64,000 bases of DNA, taken from NCBI RefSeq assembly GCF_040783535.2, contig NZ_JBFONW020000006.1, positions 1 to 64,000 of the forward strand. Direction: 5' to 3'. Source of the stretch: Aestuariibius insulae. GTDB taxonomy: Bacteria; Pseudomonadota; Alphaproteobacteria; Rhodobacterales; Rhodobacteraceae. The notes beneath the pieces are model-generated. The model did not search any database, was not told the DNA's origin, and saw only the letters and a program-made list of their open reading frames with translations. Positions 15,940 to 23,746 of this stretch are shown piece by piece. The first letter of the stretch is position 1. Every line of letters starts with the position of its first letter. The position numbers and the translations under genes are program-made.

Positions 15940-17589
15940 TTACAGCGTCACCTTCAAATCACCCGCAGAGGTGCGAAAGAGATCGCCAGCAGAAAGGCCT
16001 CCGGCCAGCGCCGCCGTCTGATCTTCGAAAACAGGCAGCGACTTCAGTTCGACCCGGCCTGACTTGCGGACGGTCAGCGCGTTGGACCGCTGGCTCGAAG
16101 ATGTGCCCGAGCCGACTTGGAACACCACCGGATCGGCCTCCGCCGTGCGATACTCCGAGAACATCCCAACTGCTGTCGATCCTTCGTCGGCAACCGTGTG
16201 GCCTCGCCCCGTCGCAAGCGTGTAGCGAGCGCCCAGCGTATTTTGATATCCGAACCCGGCGAAGTAATCCGCGCTATCATTGGCCTCTACCGCCCGCCCG
16301 GCCACGATACCGTAATTGGCAAGATTGGCCGTCACGCATTCGTAGCCGATCGCCGCCGTATAGTTTCCATCGGCATAGCACTTGTATCCCCAGCAAATCG
16401 CTCCATTCACCCCGGGGCCATCTGCGGGAGTGGACGAGGTCCAGCTGTCGCGCGAGACCAGAGTATCAAAGGTACAGAGGGCGGTCATATCTCCCGGCGC
16501 AAGCGGACCGGCGCCTCGGCTGTAGAAGATCTGCGGGGCAGTTTCCGTCACACCGGCATCCGCGATCCGGTGATATCCTGACATCCACAGGCTTTCGCCA
16601 AGGAAATGGGTGAAATCGCCCGATCCGGTTTCTGAGAACTCCGTCTTCAGACCGTTCGACGGGACAAAAATGTTCGAATTGTCCACGTGACTGCACAGAT
16701 ACTGAAGCGCCCCTCGCCACTCGTAACGATCATGCAGATCGGACGGACCCATATGGTAAACCGGCGTGTGATCGGCGCACCAGGCCTCGGCTCTGAGCTG
16801 CGCGTTAAAAAGGCTGAGATTGTCGCGATGGGTGACGAAGTCATCTTCGAAGTTCGCCTCTCCCTGCGCCATGATGATCTCGTCGACCTGCGTGATACCG
16901 GCTTGCTGAAGCACGGCAGACGCAAGAGCGGCCTCGATCTTCGTCTTGATCGCAGCAAACCGCTCGGACGCGGCGCCATTGCTGACCCAGTCCTGAATGG
17001 GCCGACCGCCCTGCGCGTCGTAGATGATAAAAACCGGCCGTCCGGTGTCATCCGCGATACGGTGCGCGCGCCCAAGGGCGTAGTTGTTGTTGCCTTGGTT
17101 GCCATGCGGGTTAGAGCGGATCCAAGGCTCGGCGGTCCGGTCCGAGCTGCCCCAGTCGTTCGTGACGCCGTCCCAGCACCGCACCAGAGAGGACGCAGGG
17201 TTTGGGCCATCCGCATTGGCGCCTGCAGCATTGGACTGGCCAGTCACCGCAATCACGTAGGGCCCATTTACATGGAGCAGTTTAACAGCACCCGCCGTCA
17301 CGAGATGCGGTATGCTCGACGTGCTGTCGACCCGGTATGCAGCGCGCTCCTTGAGCGTTTTCAGCACCGTGCCATCAGGCCAACTCTGGCTGTCTGCCTT
17401 CAGGCCGGACACATCCTCGAAATCCGGGATACCGGTAGAGCCTCCGCCGATACTGCCGGTCAGATCTGCCAGCGTTCCGACATCGGTTCCGCCGGAATTC
17501 ACGTTGTTCGTGCCGGATGTGGCCGTCATGAACCGCGTCAGCGCAAGCGCGTCGATCGCGGCGTTCTGAAGATCCTGTTCGGATGCCAT
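15940..17589 (-). CDS. ghsB: GTA-spike-like fibre with SGNH/sialate-O-acetylesterase domain
   Basis: 549 residues. An N-terminal helical and linker part (1-105, with GSIGGGSTG) leads to an SGNH hydrolase resembling the sialate-O-acetylesterase (SASA) family: GQSN with the nucleophile Ser (117-120), QGEAN (242-246) and DFTH (325-328) as the Asp-His pair. Residues about 400-500 contain short repeats (IGYECVTAN, VAGRAVEAND, FGYQNTLGARYTLATGRGHTVADEGSTAVG) like trimeric adhesin-head strands. The modular plan fits a phage/GTA fibre. Its start overlaps the 39-residue gene upstream (TGATG), with GGAGAG before the ATG. Placement next to the spike-base gene and beside capsule genes supports a GhsB-type head-spike fibre. 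A secreted esterase is the alternative. Confidence 0.65.
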   Translation of the reverse strand: MASEQDLQNAAIDALALTRFMTATSGTNNVNSGGTDVGTLADLTGSIGGGSTGIPDFEDVSGLKADSQSWPDGTVLKTLKERAAYRVDSTSSIPHLVTAGAVKLLHVNGPYVIAVTGQSNAAGANADGPNPASSLVRCWDGVTNDWGSSDRTAEPWIRSNPHGNQGNNNYALGRAHRIADDTGRPVFIIYDAQGGRPIQDWVSNGAASERFAAIKTKIEAALASAVLQQAGITQVDEIIMAQGEANFEDDFVTHRDNLSLFNAQLRAEAWCADHTPVYHMGPSDLHDRYEWRGALQYLCSHVDNSNIFVPSNGLKTEFSETGSGDFTHFLGESLWMSGYHRIADAGVTETAPQIFYSRGAGPLAPGDMTALCTFDTLVSRDSWTSSTPADGPGVNGAICWGYKCYADGNYTAAIGYECVTANLANYGIVAGRAVEANDSADYFAGFGYQNTLGARYTLATGRGHTVADEGSTAVGMFSEYRTAEADPVVFQVGSGTSSSQRSNALTVRKSGRVELKSLPVFEDQTAALAGGLSAGDLFRTSAGDLKVTL

Positions 17590-17708
17590 CAGTTACTCTC
17601 CAAATGTCTGAGGATCTGCGTATAGGTGAGGATCGGCTCCCGAACCGGTGGCGGGGCGAACCCGCCGCGCGGTGCAAAATAGAGCCAGGACAAAGCTGCC
17701 CCGATCAT
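17589..17708 (-). CDS. 39-residue protein translationally coupled between spike base and fibre
   Basis: A 40-codon frame: its ATG overlaps the stop of the spike-base gene (TGATG) and its own stop overlaps the fibre start (TGATG). The product begins MIGAALSWLYFAPRGG and ends ILRHLESN. One-base overlaps on both sides, with an SD-like GGAGAG inside its end serving the fibre, argue that it is a real gene. It has no recognised family. The hydrophobic start followed by a Pro-rich middle could be a small structural or attachment piece. Confidence 0.55.
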   Translation of the reverse strand: MIGAALSWLYFAPRGGFAPPPVREPILTYTQILRHLESN

Positions 17709-17968
17709 CACCAACCTGCCACGATATCGGTGGCGCTCGTACCTGTCGCCCAGACCCGGCGCGCACGCACCGGATGCCAGCCGACCTGCATGGCGCGCAA
17801 TGTAACGACGCGGCCGCCGGCCAGCGTCAGACGAACGTCGCCCGCGCCTCCGACATAGATGGCCCGAGACGTGACGGTCAGATCGGCGCCGTCATCCGGC
17901 GTAATATCAAGAGCATCGACAATCGGGGCCGAAAGCCCGACGGCATGGGAGGCAAACGGATCGTTCAT
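17708..17968 (-). CDS. ghsA: GTA head-spike base protein (Rcc01079/GhsA family)
   Basis: 86 residues from ATG 17968, preceded by AGGAAAGG. An upstream in-frame ATG at 17992 would add 8 residues. The sequence starts MNDPFASHAVGLSAPIVDA and continues with DITPDDGADL, RAIYVGGAGDV and RVWATGTSATDIVAGW, which matches my recollection of the small spike base family named after Rcc01079 of Rhodobacter capsulatus. There the protein anchors fibres on the GTA capsid and helps bind the recipient capsule. It heads the coupled trio base, 39-mer, fibre. No other GTA gene is in the window, as expected for a multi-locus GTA genome. Confidence 0.75.
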   Translation of the reverse strand: MNDPFASHAVGLSAPIVDALDITPDDGADLTVTSRAIYVGGAGDVRLTLAGGRVVTLRAMQVGWHPVRARRVWATGTSATDIVAGW

Positions 17969-18008
17969 GGCAAACGGCCTTTCCTGAAACATGGCGCAAC
18001 TGCGCGAT

Positions 18009-18047
18009 GTCAGGCGTCCTAAGCCGCCTGTCTAAAGAGAGCCTGAC
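18009..18047. terminator. hairpin between ureG and the spike-base gene
   Basis: GTCAGGC (18009-18015) and GCCTGAC (18041-18047) form a seven-pair stem with a 25-base loop, in the gap after ureG. There is no T-tract, so it is a weak candidate for separating urease and spike transcription. Confidence 0.25.
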
Positions 18048-18082
18048 GGGACCGCGCGGTGACCCGGGCCACGCAACAGAGA

Positions 18083-18694
18083 TCAAAGCCCGCCGACCGC
18101 CTTCAACTCGCTCACGATCCCGTCGATTCCCTCGCCATTACGCAAAGCCGCAAATACCACCGGACGTCCCGATCTCATCCGGTCCGCATCCTTTGCCATC
18201 ACCTCGAGCGAAGCACCGACATGGGGCGCCAGATCCGTCTTGTTGACCACCAGAAGATCTGACCGCGTGATCGCCGGCCCTCCCTTGCGCGGGATGTCCT
18301 CTCCGGCGGCCACATCGATCACATAGATCGTCACATCTGCCAGCTCCGGCGAGAAGGTCGCGCTCAGATTATCGCCGCCGCTTTCGATGAACACGATCTC
18401 AAGATCCGGGATCGCCTCGGTCAATTCCGCAATCGCCGCGAGATTGATGGATGCATCCTCGCGGATCGCGGTATGAGGACATCCTCCCGTCTGGACGCCC
18501 CGGATCCGGTCAGATCGCAGCACCTGCATCCGGACGAGCGCCTCTGCATCCTCGGTCGTATAGATATCATTCGTGACGACCGCGATCGAATGGCTGCCCC
18601 CGAAGGCCTGCGCCAGCTTGCCCGTCAGCGTCGTCTTCCCGGCCCCGACAGGTCCGCCGATCCCGACGCGCAGAGGCCCGTTCATCGCCCCCAT
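18083..18694 (-). CDS. ureG: urease accessory GTPase UreG
   Basis: 203 residues. The P-loop GGPVGAGKTTL is at 13-23; NDIYTTEDAE, GVQTGGCPHTAIREDASIN (the Cys-Pro-His nickel-binding CPH motif), FIESGGDNL and VNKTDLAP (guanine specificity) are all in place. UreG hydrolyses GTP to deliver nickel to apo-urease in a complex with UreF, UreD and UreE. It begins one base after the ureF stop. ATG 18685 is an alternative start three codons in. Last gene of the urease operon. Confidence 0.95.
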   Translation of the reverse strand: MGAMNGPLRVGIGGPVGAGKTTLTGKLAQAFGGSHSIAVVTNDIYTTEDAEALVRMQVLRSDRIRGVQTGGCPHTAIREDASINLAAIAELTEAIPDLEIVFIESGGDNLSATFSPELADVTIYVIDVAAGEDIPRKGGPAITRSDLLVVNKTDLAPHVGASLEVMAKDADRMRSGRPVVFAALRNGEGIDGIVSELKAVGGL

Positions 18695-18695
18695 C

Positions 18696-19325
18696 TCAGG
18701 ACCGGAACAAGCGCACAGGCAATTCCGCCTGCCGCATCGCCGCTATATCCGCACTGAACGTCGCCATCCCGATCTCCTCTATATCCGATCTCGCCGCCTC
18801 CTCCGCGATTTCACAGCACACCGCGCCAAGCGCATGGATCATCGCCTGCGCTCGCGACTGCCCAAGGGGAAGAAGCCGCTGGCCCGCATGGACCAAAGCC
18901 GTGACCGTTGCCTGCAGATAAAGCGCCGCGACCGGCTCGACCGGTAACCCTCTCACGCGCACAGCCTCCCCAAGAACGACTGGATAGGCCGTGGCCGCTG
19001 TCTCGAGAGCAAAGCTGTCCCGCAGCAAAAGCTGCAAAGCCGCCCCCGTTTCCGTCAGCTCCCGCCGCCGTCCCGCCGATCCGGCAAGCGCCAGCGCCAG
19101 ATCGTCGACCTCCTCGCCTCGCGCGGCGGATGCCATGAGGATGGCATCGGTCCGGCCAGAGCCAAACCGCAGCATCCCATCGATCCAATCCTCGAGGCCG
19201 GAGACATCCAGCCCGTCCGATACCGCCGCCTCGAGCCCCTGACTGAACGAAAAGCCCCCCGTCGGAGAGGAAGGCGAGAGCCATTGCGCCACCATCAAAA
19301 GGTCAGTCCCGGTCAGCGATATCAA
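18696..19325 (-). CDS. ureF: urease accessory protein UreF
   Basis: 209 residues, mostly helical, with the family start LLMVAQWLSPSSPTGGFSFSQGLEAAVSDG, an IDGMLRFGSGRTDAILMASAAR segment and QSRAQAMIHALGAVCCEIAE near the end. UreF bridges UreD and the UreG dimer and acts as a checkpoint for GTPase-coupled nickel transfer. Its start overlaps the ureE stop by four bases (ATGA-type). Confidence 0.92.
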   Translation of the reverse strand: MISLTGTDLLMVAQWLSPSSPTGGFSFSQGLEAAVSDGLDVSGLEDWIDGMLRFGSGRTDAILMASAARGEEVDDLALALAGSAGRRRELTETGAALQLLLRDSFALETAATAYPVVLGEAVRVRGLPVEPVAALYLQATVTALVHAGQRLLPLGQSRAQAMIHALGAVCCEIAEEAARSDIEEIGMATFSADIAAMRQAELPVRLFRS

Positions 19326-19777
19326 TGCGAATGACCCGCCACACGTCCATGGCCGTAGGCGCCGCCCTCAGGTGTGAACGCAGCCGAGAACGGGCGAAGT
19401 TTGGCACCAAGCCGGGCCAGCATATCGCGCATCACAGCCTCGTCCTGCACGATCAGCGCATCGCTTCCGATCTCGCAGGGCGCATGCCGGTTCCCAATAT
19501 GCCAGGCAAGTCTCGGCAAATCGCCGCGCACCTCCAGAACCGCTTCTTCTGAGGCAACGACGGCCACAAAGCGACCATCCTCCAAGATAAAGGCATCACC
19601 ATGATCCACCGACATGGCTTTGGGCAAGTCGACGAGGAAATCCCATCCCTCGACGGTCACAAGCCGTTTGCGCCGGAGCAGCCGCGCCGCATAGTCGAGC
19701 TGGACCGATCCCGCGACCTCCGCGCTGGATGGCTCGACGCTCCGGGCGACCGGGAGCTCTATCCCCACATCTGTCAA
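19322..19777 (-). CDS. ureE: urease nickel metallochaperone UreE
   Basis: 151 residues. It has the N-terminal peptide-binding domain (RLLRRKRLVTVEGWDFLVDLPKA) and the metal-binding domain with AWHIGNRHAPCEI (the conserved dimer-interface His) and LRPFSAAFTPEGGAYGHG. The C-terminal tail GHGRVAGHSH has only three His, far fewer than the long His tails of Klebsiella-type UreE, so its nickel-storage capacity should be modest. It overlaps ureC by four bases. Confidence 0.93.
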   Translation of the reverse strand: MTDVGIELPVARSVEPSSAEVAGSVQLDYAARLLRRKRLVTVEGWDFLVDLPKAMSVDHGDAFILEDGRFVAVVASEEAVLEVRGDLPRLAWHIGNRHAPCEIGSDALIVQDEAVMRDMLARLGAKLRPFSAAFTPEGGAYGHGRVAGHSH

Positions 19778-21477
19778 AACAGAAAATACCGCTGCGCCAT
19801 CGGAAGCTCGGTCGCGGGCTCGCAGGTCAGGAGCTCTCCATCGGCGCGAACCTCGTAGGTCTCCGGATGCACCTCGATCTGAGGCAAAGCGGTGTTCAGT
19901 TTCAAATCAGCTTTCCCGATCCCCCGCGTGCCTTCAACGGCGACAGTCTCCTTGGCCAGCCCCAACGCCTGCCCGACCCCCGAGGCCGCCGCACTAACGA
20001 ACGTCACCGCAGACCGCTCTACCGCGCGCCCATAGGCCCCGAACATCGGCCGACTATAGACCGGCTGCGGCGTCGGGATCGAGGCATTGGGATCGCCCAT
20101 CTGCGCCGCCGCAATCGTCCCGCCGATCAACACCATCTCGGGCTTCACACCGAAGAACGCGGGATCCCACAGCACCAGATCGGCGCGCTTGCCTTCCTCG
20201 ACAGACCCGATCTCACGACTCATGCCATGGGCAATCGCGGGATTAATCGTATATTTCGCGATATAGCGGCGCACTCGCATATTGTCGTTGTCGCCCGTCT
20301 CTTCGGGCAAGGCGCCCCGCTGCACCTTCATCTTGTGGGCTGTCTGCCAGGTCCGGATCAGAACCTCTCCGACGCGCCCCATCGCCTGACTGTCGCTCGC
20401 GATGATCGAAAACGCGCCCATATCATGCAGGATATCCTCGGCGGCAATCGTCTCCTGACGGATCCGGCTTTCGGCAAAGGCGACATCCTCGGGCACCCGC
20501 TTATCAAGGTGATGGCACACCATTAGCATGTCGAGATGCTCATCGACCGTATTGACCGTGAAAGGCCGCGTCGGGTTGGTCGAGGATGGAAGGACATGCG
20601 CCTCGCCACAGATCTTGATGATATCCGGCGCATGGCCGCCCCCGGCCCCTTCGGTATGGAAAGCATGGATGGTCCGGCCCTTCATGGCCTCGACCGTTGT
20701 CTCCACGAACCCGCTTTCGTTCAGCGTATCGGTATGGATCATCACCTGAACGTCCATGTCGTCCGCAACCGACAGGCAGCAATCGATGGCCGCCGGAGTT
20801 GTCCCCCAGTCCTCGTGCAGCTTCAGCGCGCAGGCCCCAGCCTCGACCATTTCAATCAAAGCGTCAGGCCGAGAGGCATTGCCCTTCCCCGAGATCGCTA
20901 GGTTCATCGGAAACGCATCGAAAGCCTGAAGCATCCGCCCGATATGCCAGGATCCAGGCGTACAGGTCGTCGCCAGAGTGCCATGGGCAGGCCCCGTCCC
21001 GCCGCCCAGCATCGTTGTCACCCCCGAATGGAGCGCATCCTCTATCTGCTGCGGGCAGATAAAGTGGATATGGCTGTCAAAGCCCCCCGCGGTCAGGATC
21101 TTGCCCTCGCCAGCAATCGCCTCGGTGCCGGGACCGACGACGATATCCACCCCCGGCTGGGTATCTGGATTGCCCGCCTTGCCGATCTTGGCGATCCGCC
21201 CGTCCCTCAGACCGACATCCGCCTTGTAGATCCCCGACCAGTCGACAATCAGCGCATTGGTGATCACCGTATCGACAGCCCCTTCGGCCCGCGTGACCTG
21301 AGACTGTCCCATCCCGTCCCGGATGACCTTGCCGCCGCCGAACTTCACCTCCTCGCCATAGGTGGTAAAATCCTTCTCGACCTCGATAATCAGCTCCGTA
21401 TCGGCCAGCCGGACCCGGTCTCCCGTCGTCGGCCCGAACATGCCCGTATAATCAGCTCGGGAGATCCGTGTCGCCAT
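19774..21477 (-). CDS. ureC: urease alpha subunit UreC (catalytic)
   Basis: 567 residues, the full length. Every dinickel active-site residue is present, offset +2 from the Klebsiella numbering: HIH (136, 138), the carbamylated Lys in ALKLHED (219) with His221, His248 in MIHTD, His274 in FHTEG, the flap Cys321-His322 in VCHHLDK, and Asp362 in ASDSQ. It hydrolyses urea to ammonia and carbamate. The start overlaps the stop of the small gene upstream (TGATG). Confidence 0.97.
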   Translation of the reverse strand: MATRISRADYTGMFGPTTGDRVRLADTELIIEVEKDFTTYGEEVKFGGGKVIRDGMGQSQVTRAEGAVDTVITNALIVDWSGIYKADVGLRDGRIAKIGKAGNPDTQPGVDIVVGPGTEAIAGEGKILTAGGFDSHIHFICPQQIEDALHSGVTTMLGGGTGPAHGTLATTCTPGSWHIGRMLQAFDAFPMNLAISGKGNASRPDALIEMVEAGACALKLHEDWGTTPAAIDCCLSVADDMDVQVMIHTDTLNESGFVETTVEAMKGRTIHAFHTEGAGGGHAPDIIKICGEAHVLPSSTNPTRPFTVNTVDEHLDMLMVCHHLDKRVPEDVAFAESRIRQETIAAEDILHDMGAFSIIASDSQAMGRVGEVLIRTWQTAHKMKVQRGALPEETGDNDNMRVRRYIAKYTINPAIAHGMSREIGSVEEGKRADLVLWDPAFFGVKPEMVLIGGTIAAAQMGDPNASIPTPQPVYSRPMFGAYGRAVERSAVTFVSAAASGVGQALGLAKETVAVEGTRGIGKADLKLNTALPQIEVHPETYEVRADGELLTCEPATELPMAQRYFLF

Positions 21478-21827
21478 CAGACGCCCCTTTCCGCGCTACC
21501 GTGACCCAAGCTTCGGCCCCCGCTTTGCCAGCTACGTGAATTCGCCCCGGTCTTTCGCCCCAAAGGCGCGATTGCGGCATCCATCACCTGATCGGGCCGC
21601 TTTCCCATCATCAACGCTTTAGAGGCCGCAACCGTCGCCTCAGTGAAAGCGGGCAGCTTTTCGTCCACCATCCGCCGCTGCTCCTGCGGCGTGACCGACC
21701 AGAACCCGGCCATGCCCATTATCCGCATAGCCATCACTGACTGGGTCTCGGCCATCAGTTTCCAGACCTGGAACGAGCTATTCACCATCTCGGCCGGTGT
21801 CGGATACATCTTGGAACGTCTGACCAT
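21477..21827 (-). CDS. small helical protein of the urease operon (antifreeze/phasin-like annotation)
   Basis: 116 residues from ATG 21827, one base after the ureB stop, with GGGAGA upstream; an in-frame start 20 codons earlier lies inside ureB. The sequence MYPTPAEMVNSSFQVWKLMAETQSVMAMRIMGMAGFWSVTP is an amphipathic helix rich in Met, then AASKALMMGKRPDQVMDAAIAPLGRKTGANSRS. Similar proteins in rhodobacterial urease operons carry uninformative names such as antifreeze protein. The resemblance to phasin-type helices is only by eye. Its stop overlaps ureC, so it is co-translated between the two structural subunits. Confidence 0.7.
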   Translation of the reverse strand: MVRRSKMYPTPAEMVNSSFQVWKLMAETQSVMAMRIMGMAGFWSVTPQEQRRMVDEKLPAFTEATVAASKALMMGKRPDQVMDAAIAPLGRKTGANSRSWQSGGRSLGHGSAERGV

Positions 21828-21828
21828 C

Positions 21829-22134
21829 TCAAAGATCTCCCATGACCTGCGAATTGAACCCGAAGATCCTGCGATCTCCGGCCACATCGATCAGCCGCAC
21901 CTCGCGGCGCTGCCCCGGCTCGAACCGCACCGCCGTTCCCGCCGCGATATCCAGCCGCTTGCCCCGCGCCGCCTCCCGGTCAAAGTCCAAAGCGGCATTC
22001 GCCTCGGCAAAGTGATAGTGCGAGCCGACCTGGATCGGACGATCCCCGGTATTGGCAACCTCCAGCGTCACAGCCTCGCGGCCCGCATTCAGTTCCAGAT
22101 CGCCGTCGGCCACCATGATCTCTCCGGGCACCAT
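21829..22134 (-). CDS. ureB: urease beta subunit UreB
   Basis: 101 residues from ATG 22134, which overlaps the cyclase stop (TGATG). A longer frame to 22245 is an artefact of reading through the upstream gene. Conserved blocks: MVPGEIMVADGDLELNAGREAVTLEVANTGDRPIQVGSHYHFAEANAAL, FDREAARGKRLDIAAGTAVRFEPG and VRLIDVAGDRRIFGFN. It is the structural subunit that packs around UreC in the (alpha-beta-gamma)3 enzyme. Confidence 0.95.
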   Translation of the reverse strand: MVPGEIMVADGDLELNAGREAVTLEVANTGDRPIQVGSHYHFAEANAALDFDREAARGKRLDIAAGTAVRFEPGQRREVRLIDVAGDRRIFGFNSQVMGDL

Positions 22135-22943
22135 CAGACGAGCGCCATGATCCGCGCCGGACCGCCCGTTCCGCCACGATGCTTGGGCGCGCCCACGACC
22201 AGCGTTGCTCCAGCCGCCGGTAGCCCCTCGAGCCCCGCGATACACTCGATCCCGTAACGCCCCGCCGGGAGCCAGGCGTAATGCGTCGCAAAGTCGGCGC
22301 TTGGCCCATGATCCAGCGACAGAGTGTCCACCGCCATCGCAACAGCAGTGGTTTCCAGCAGCATCGCGGTCGCATCGGGATGAAAACCGGGGAAATGCAT
22401 CACACCCTCAGCGTCGACATTGCGAAACCCCTCGCCCGAGGCCTTGGGCGCCCAGCCCGACAGCATCGCAACGCAAGCCCGATCCGGGATATCGCCGTTT
22501 GCCGCGATCCAGGCGTCGAGATCCTCCGGCGTCACCTGCGCATCGGGATCAGCATCCGCTTTCTCGCGGATATCGACGACGCATAGCGGAACAACCAGAT
22601 CCTCGACAGGAAGCTCGTCCACCGACGCCCCATCCGCCGAAAAATGCAGCGGCGCATCGATATGCGTGCCGGTATGCTCGTTCACTGTCAGCACATACAG
22701 ATTGAACCCGGAATCTGCGAAATCGAACGTCTTTTCTGACGAAAGGCCCGGCTCCCCGAAATAGGTCGGGAAGCTGCCATCATAGGTGTGGGTCAGATCC
22801 CGGACCGACCCATGACCTGCCGCCAGCGCCGGAGGCGCAGTTCCGACGGCCGCAACAGCAGCCCCCGCCGCTGCCCCGCGAAACAAGTCCCGTCGACTGA
22901 CCATCCGGTCCTTCACGCTTTCCATTACGCAGGCATGACACAT
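22134..22943 (-). CDS. Tat-exported cyclase-family metal hydrolase
   Basis: 269 residues. A twin-arginine leader SRRDLFRGAAAGAAVAAVGT...ALA lies at about residues 16-42. It is followed by a cyclase/kynurenine-formamidase-like domain with the metal-binding HTGTHIDAPLHF motif (His-x-Gly-Thr-His-x-Asp, then a second His). DKM-like and HFPGFHPDAT segments appear later. The family includes metal-dependent amidases and formamidases. AAGGAGA precedes the ATG. Sitting inside the urease operon with overlaps to ureB, it may release a nitrogen compound in the periplasm that feeds ammonia or urea metabolism (inference). Confidence 0.8.
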   Translation of the reverse strand: MCHACVMESVKDRMVSRRDLFRGAAAGAAVAAVGTAPPALAAGHGSVRDLTHTYDGSFPTYFGEPGLSSEKTFDFADSGFNLYVLTVNEHTGTHIDAPLHFSADGASVDELPVEDLVVPLCVVDIREKADADPDAQVTPEDLDAWIAANGDIPDRACVAMLSGWAPKASGEGFRNVDAEGVMHFPGFHPDATAMLLETTAVAMAVDTLSLDHGPSADFATHYAWLPAGRYGIECIAGLEGLPAAGATLVVGAPKHRGGTGGPARIMALV

Positions 22944-22960
22944 GAGACGTCTCCTTCACT

Positions 22961-23443
22961 TCAATGCGGCAGGGTCAGGTAAACGGCCACGCCGCCCGAC
23001 AACCCGATGATGGTGATCCAGTAGGCAATCGACGGCACATGCCAGTGCCGGTCGCGAAGTCCCTGCCCGTCGGCGGCTTTGCAGATCTCCTCGGGCAGGC
23101 CCAACATTTCCCGCTCCATCTGCATAAGGAACAACACGGTCCGGTTAATATCCCGCTGGATAAAGAAAAAACGAAGCGCCCCGCCAAGATTGAAGACGAC
23201 AGGCAGCATGTAGATCGCATCAAGCTCTGTCGTGCCCAGCATGAAGGTCATAGCGACCTGGCTGCTATAGACCGTGATCCAGCCGAAATAGGCGAATGTC
23301 GCGAGGATCGAATGGCGGATCCATTGTTCCCGCTCGGCCTGAAGGGTCGTCACGCGCGACGAGAACAGCCGGTATTGCTCGAGGACGAACCGAAAGGTCC
23401 GCTGTTCCTCGCTCCAGGGTTCGATCATCGCATCAAGCGTCAT
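22961..23443 (-). CDS. small integral membrane protein of the urease operon, unknown
   Basis: 160 residues. An N-terminal soluble part (EEQRTFRFVLEQYRLFSSRVTTLQAEREQWIRH) precedes two to three membrane segments: about 48-70 (ILATFAYFGWITVYSSQVAMTFML), about 78-95 (YMLPVVFNLGGALRFFFI) and the C-terminal YWITIIGLSGGVAVYLTL. A conserved-looking NRTVLFLMQMEREM segment lies between them. No family is recognised. Its ATG overlaps the ureA stop by four bases, so it is co-translated. A nickel or urea transport role is conceivable but not shown by any motif. Confidence 0.65.
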   Translation of the reverse strand: MTLDAMIEPWSEEQRTFRFVLEQYRLFSSRVTTLQAEREQWIRHSILATFAYFGWITVYSSQVAMTFMLGTTELDAIYMLPVVFNLGGALRFFFIQRDINRTVLFLMQMEREMLGLPEEICKAADGQGLRDRHWHVPSIAYWITIIGLSGGVAVYLTLPH

Positions 23444-23742
23444 CGGATTGGCCTGTGCACGGTGACAAGCTTCGTGCCATCAGGAAAGGTCGCCTCGACC
23501 TGCACTTCGTCGATCATCTCAGGGATCCCCGGCATGCATTGATCCGCGCGGATCACCTCCGCACCGGCCTCCATCATATCGGCGACCGACCGGCCGTCCC
23601 GCGCGCCCTCGACCACGAAATCGGTGATCAGCGCGATCGCTTCGGGATGGTTCAGCTTCACGCCCCGCTCCAATCGTTTACGCGCCACTTCGGCTGCCAA
23701 GGCCACAAGCAGCTTGTCCTTCTCGCGCGGCGTCAATTGCAT
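23440..23742 (-). CDS. ureA: urease gamma subunit UreA
   Basis: 100 residues with the family signatures MQLTPREKDKLLVALAAEVARKRLERGVKLNHPEAIALITDF, GRSVADMMEAGAEVI and MIDEVQVEATFPDGTKLVTVHRPI. It is the smallest of the three structural subunits, separate rather than fused to UreB as in Helicobacter. It starts four bases after the ureD stop. Confidence 0.96.
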   Translation of the reverse strand: MQLTPREKDKLLVALAAEVARKRLERGVKLNHPEAIALITDFVVEGARDGRSVADMMEAGAEVIRADQCMPGIPEMIDEVQVEATFPDGTKLVTVHRPIR

Positions 23743-23746
23743 CGGA

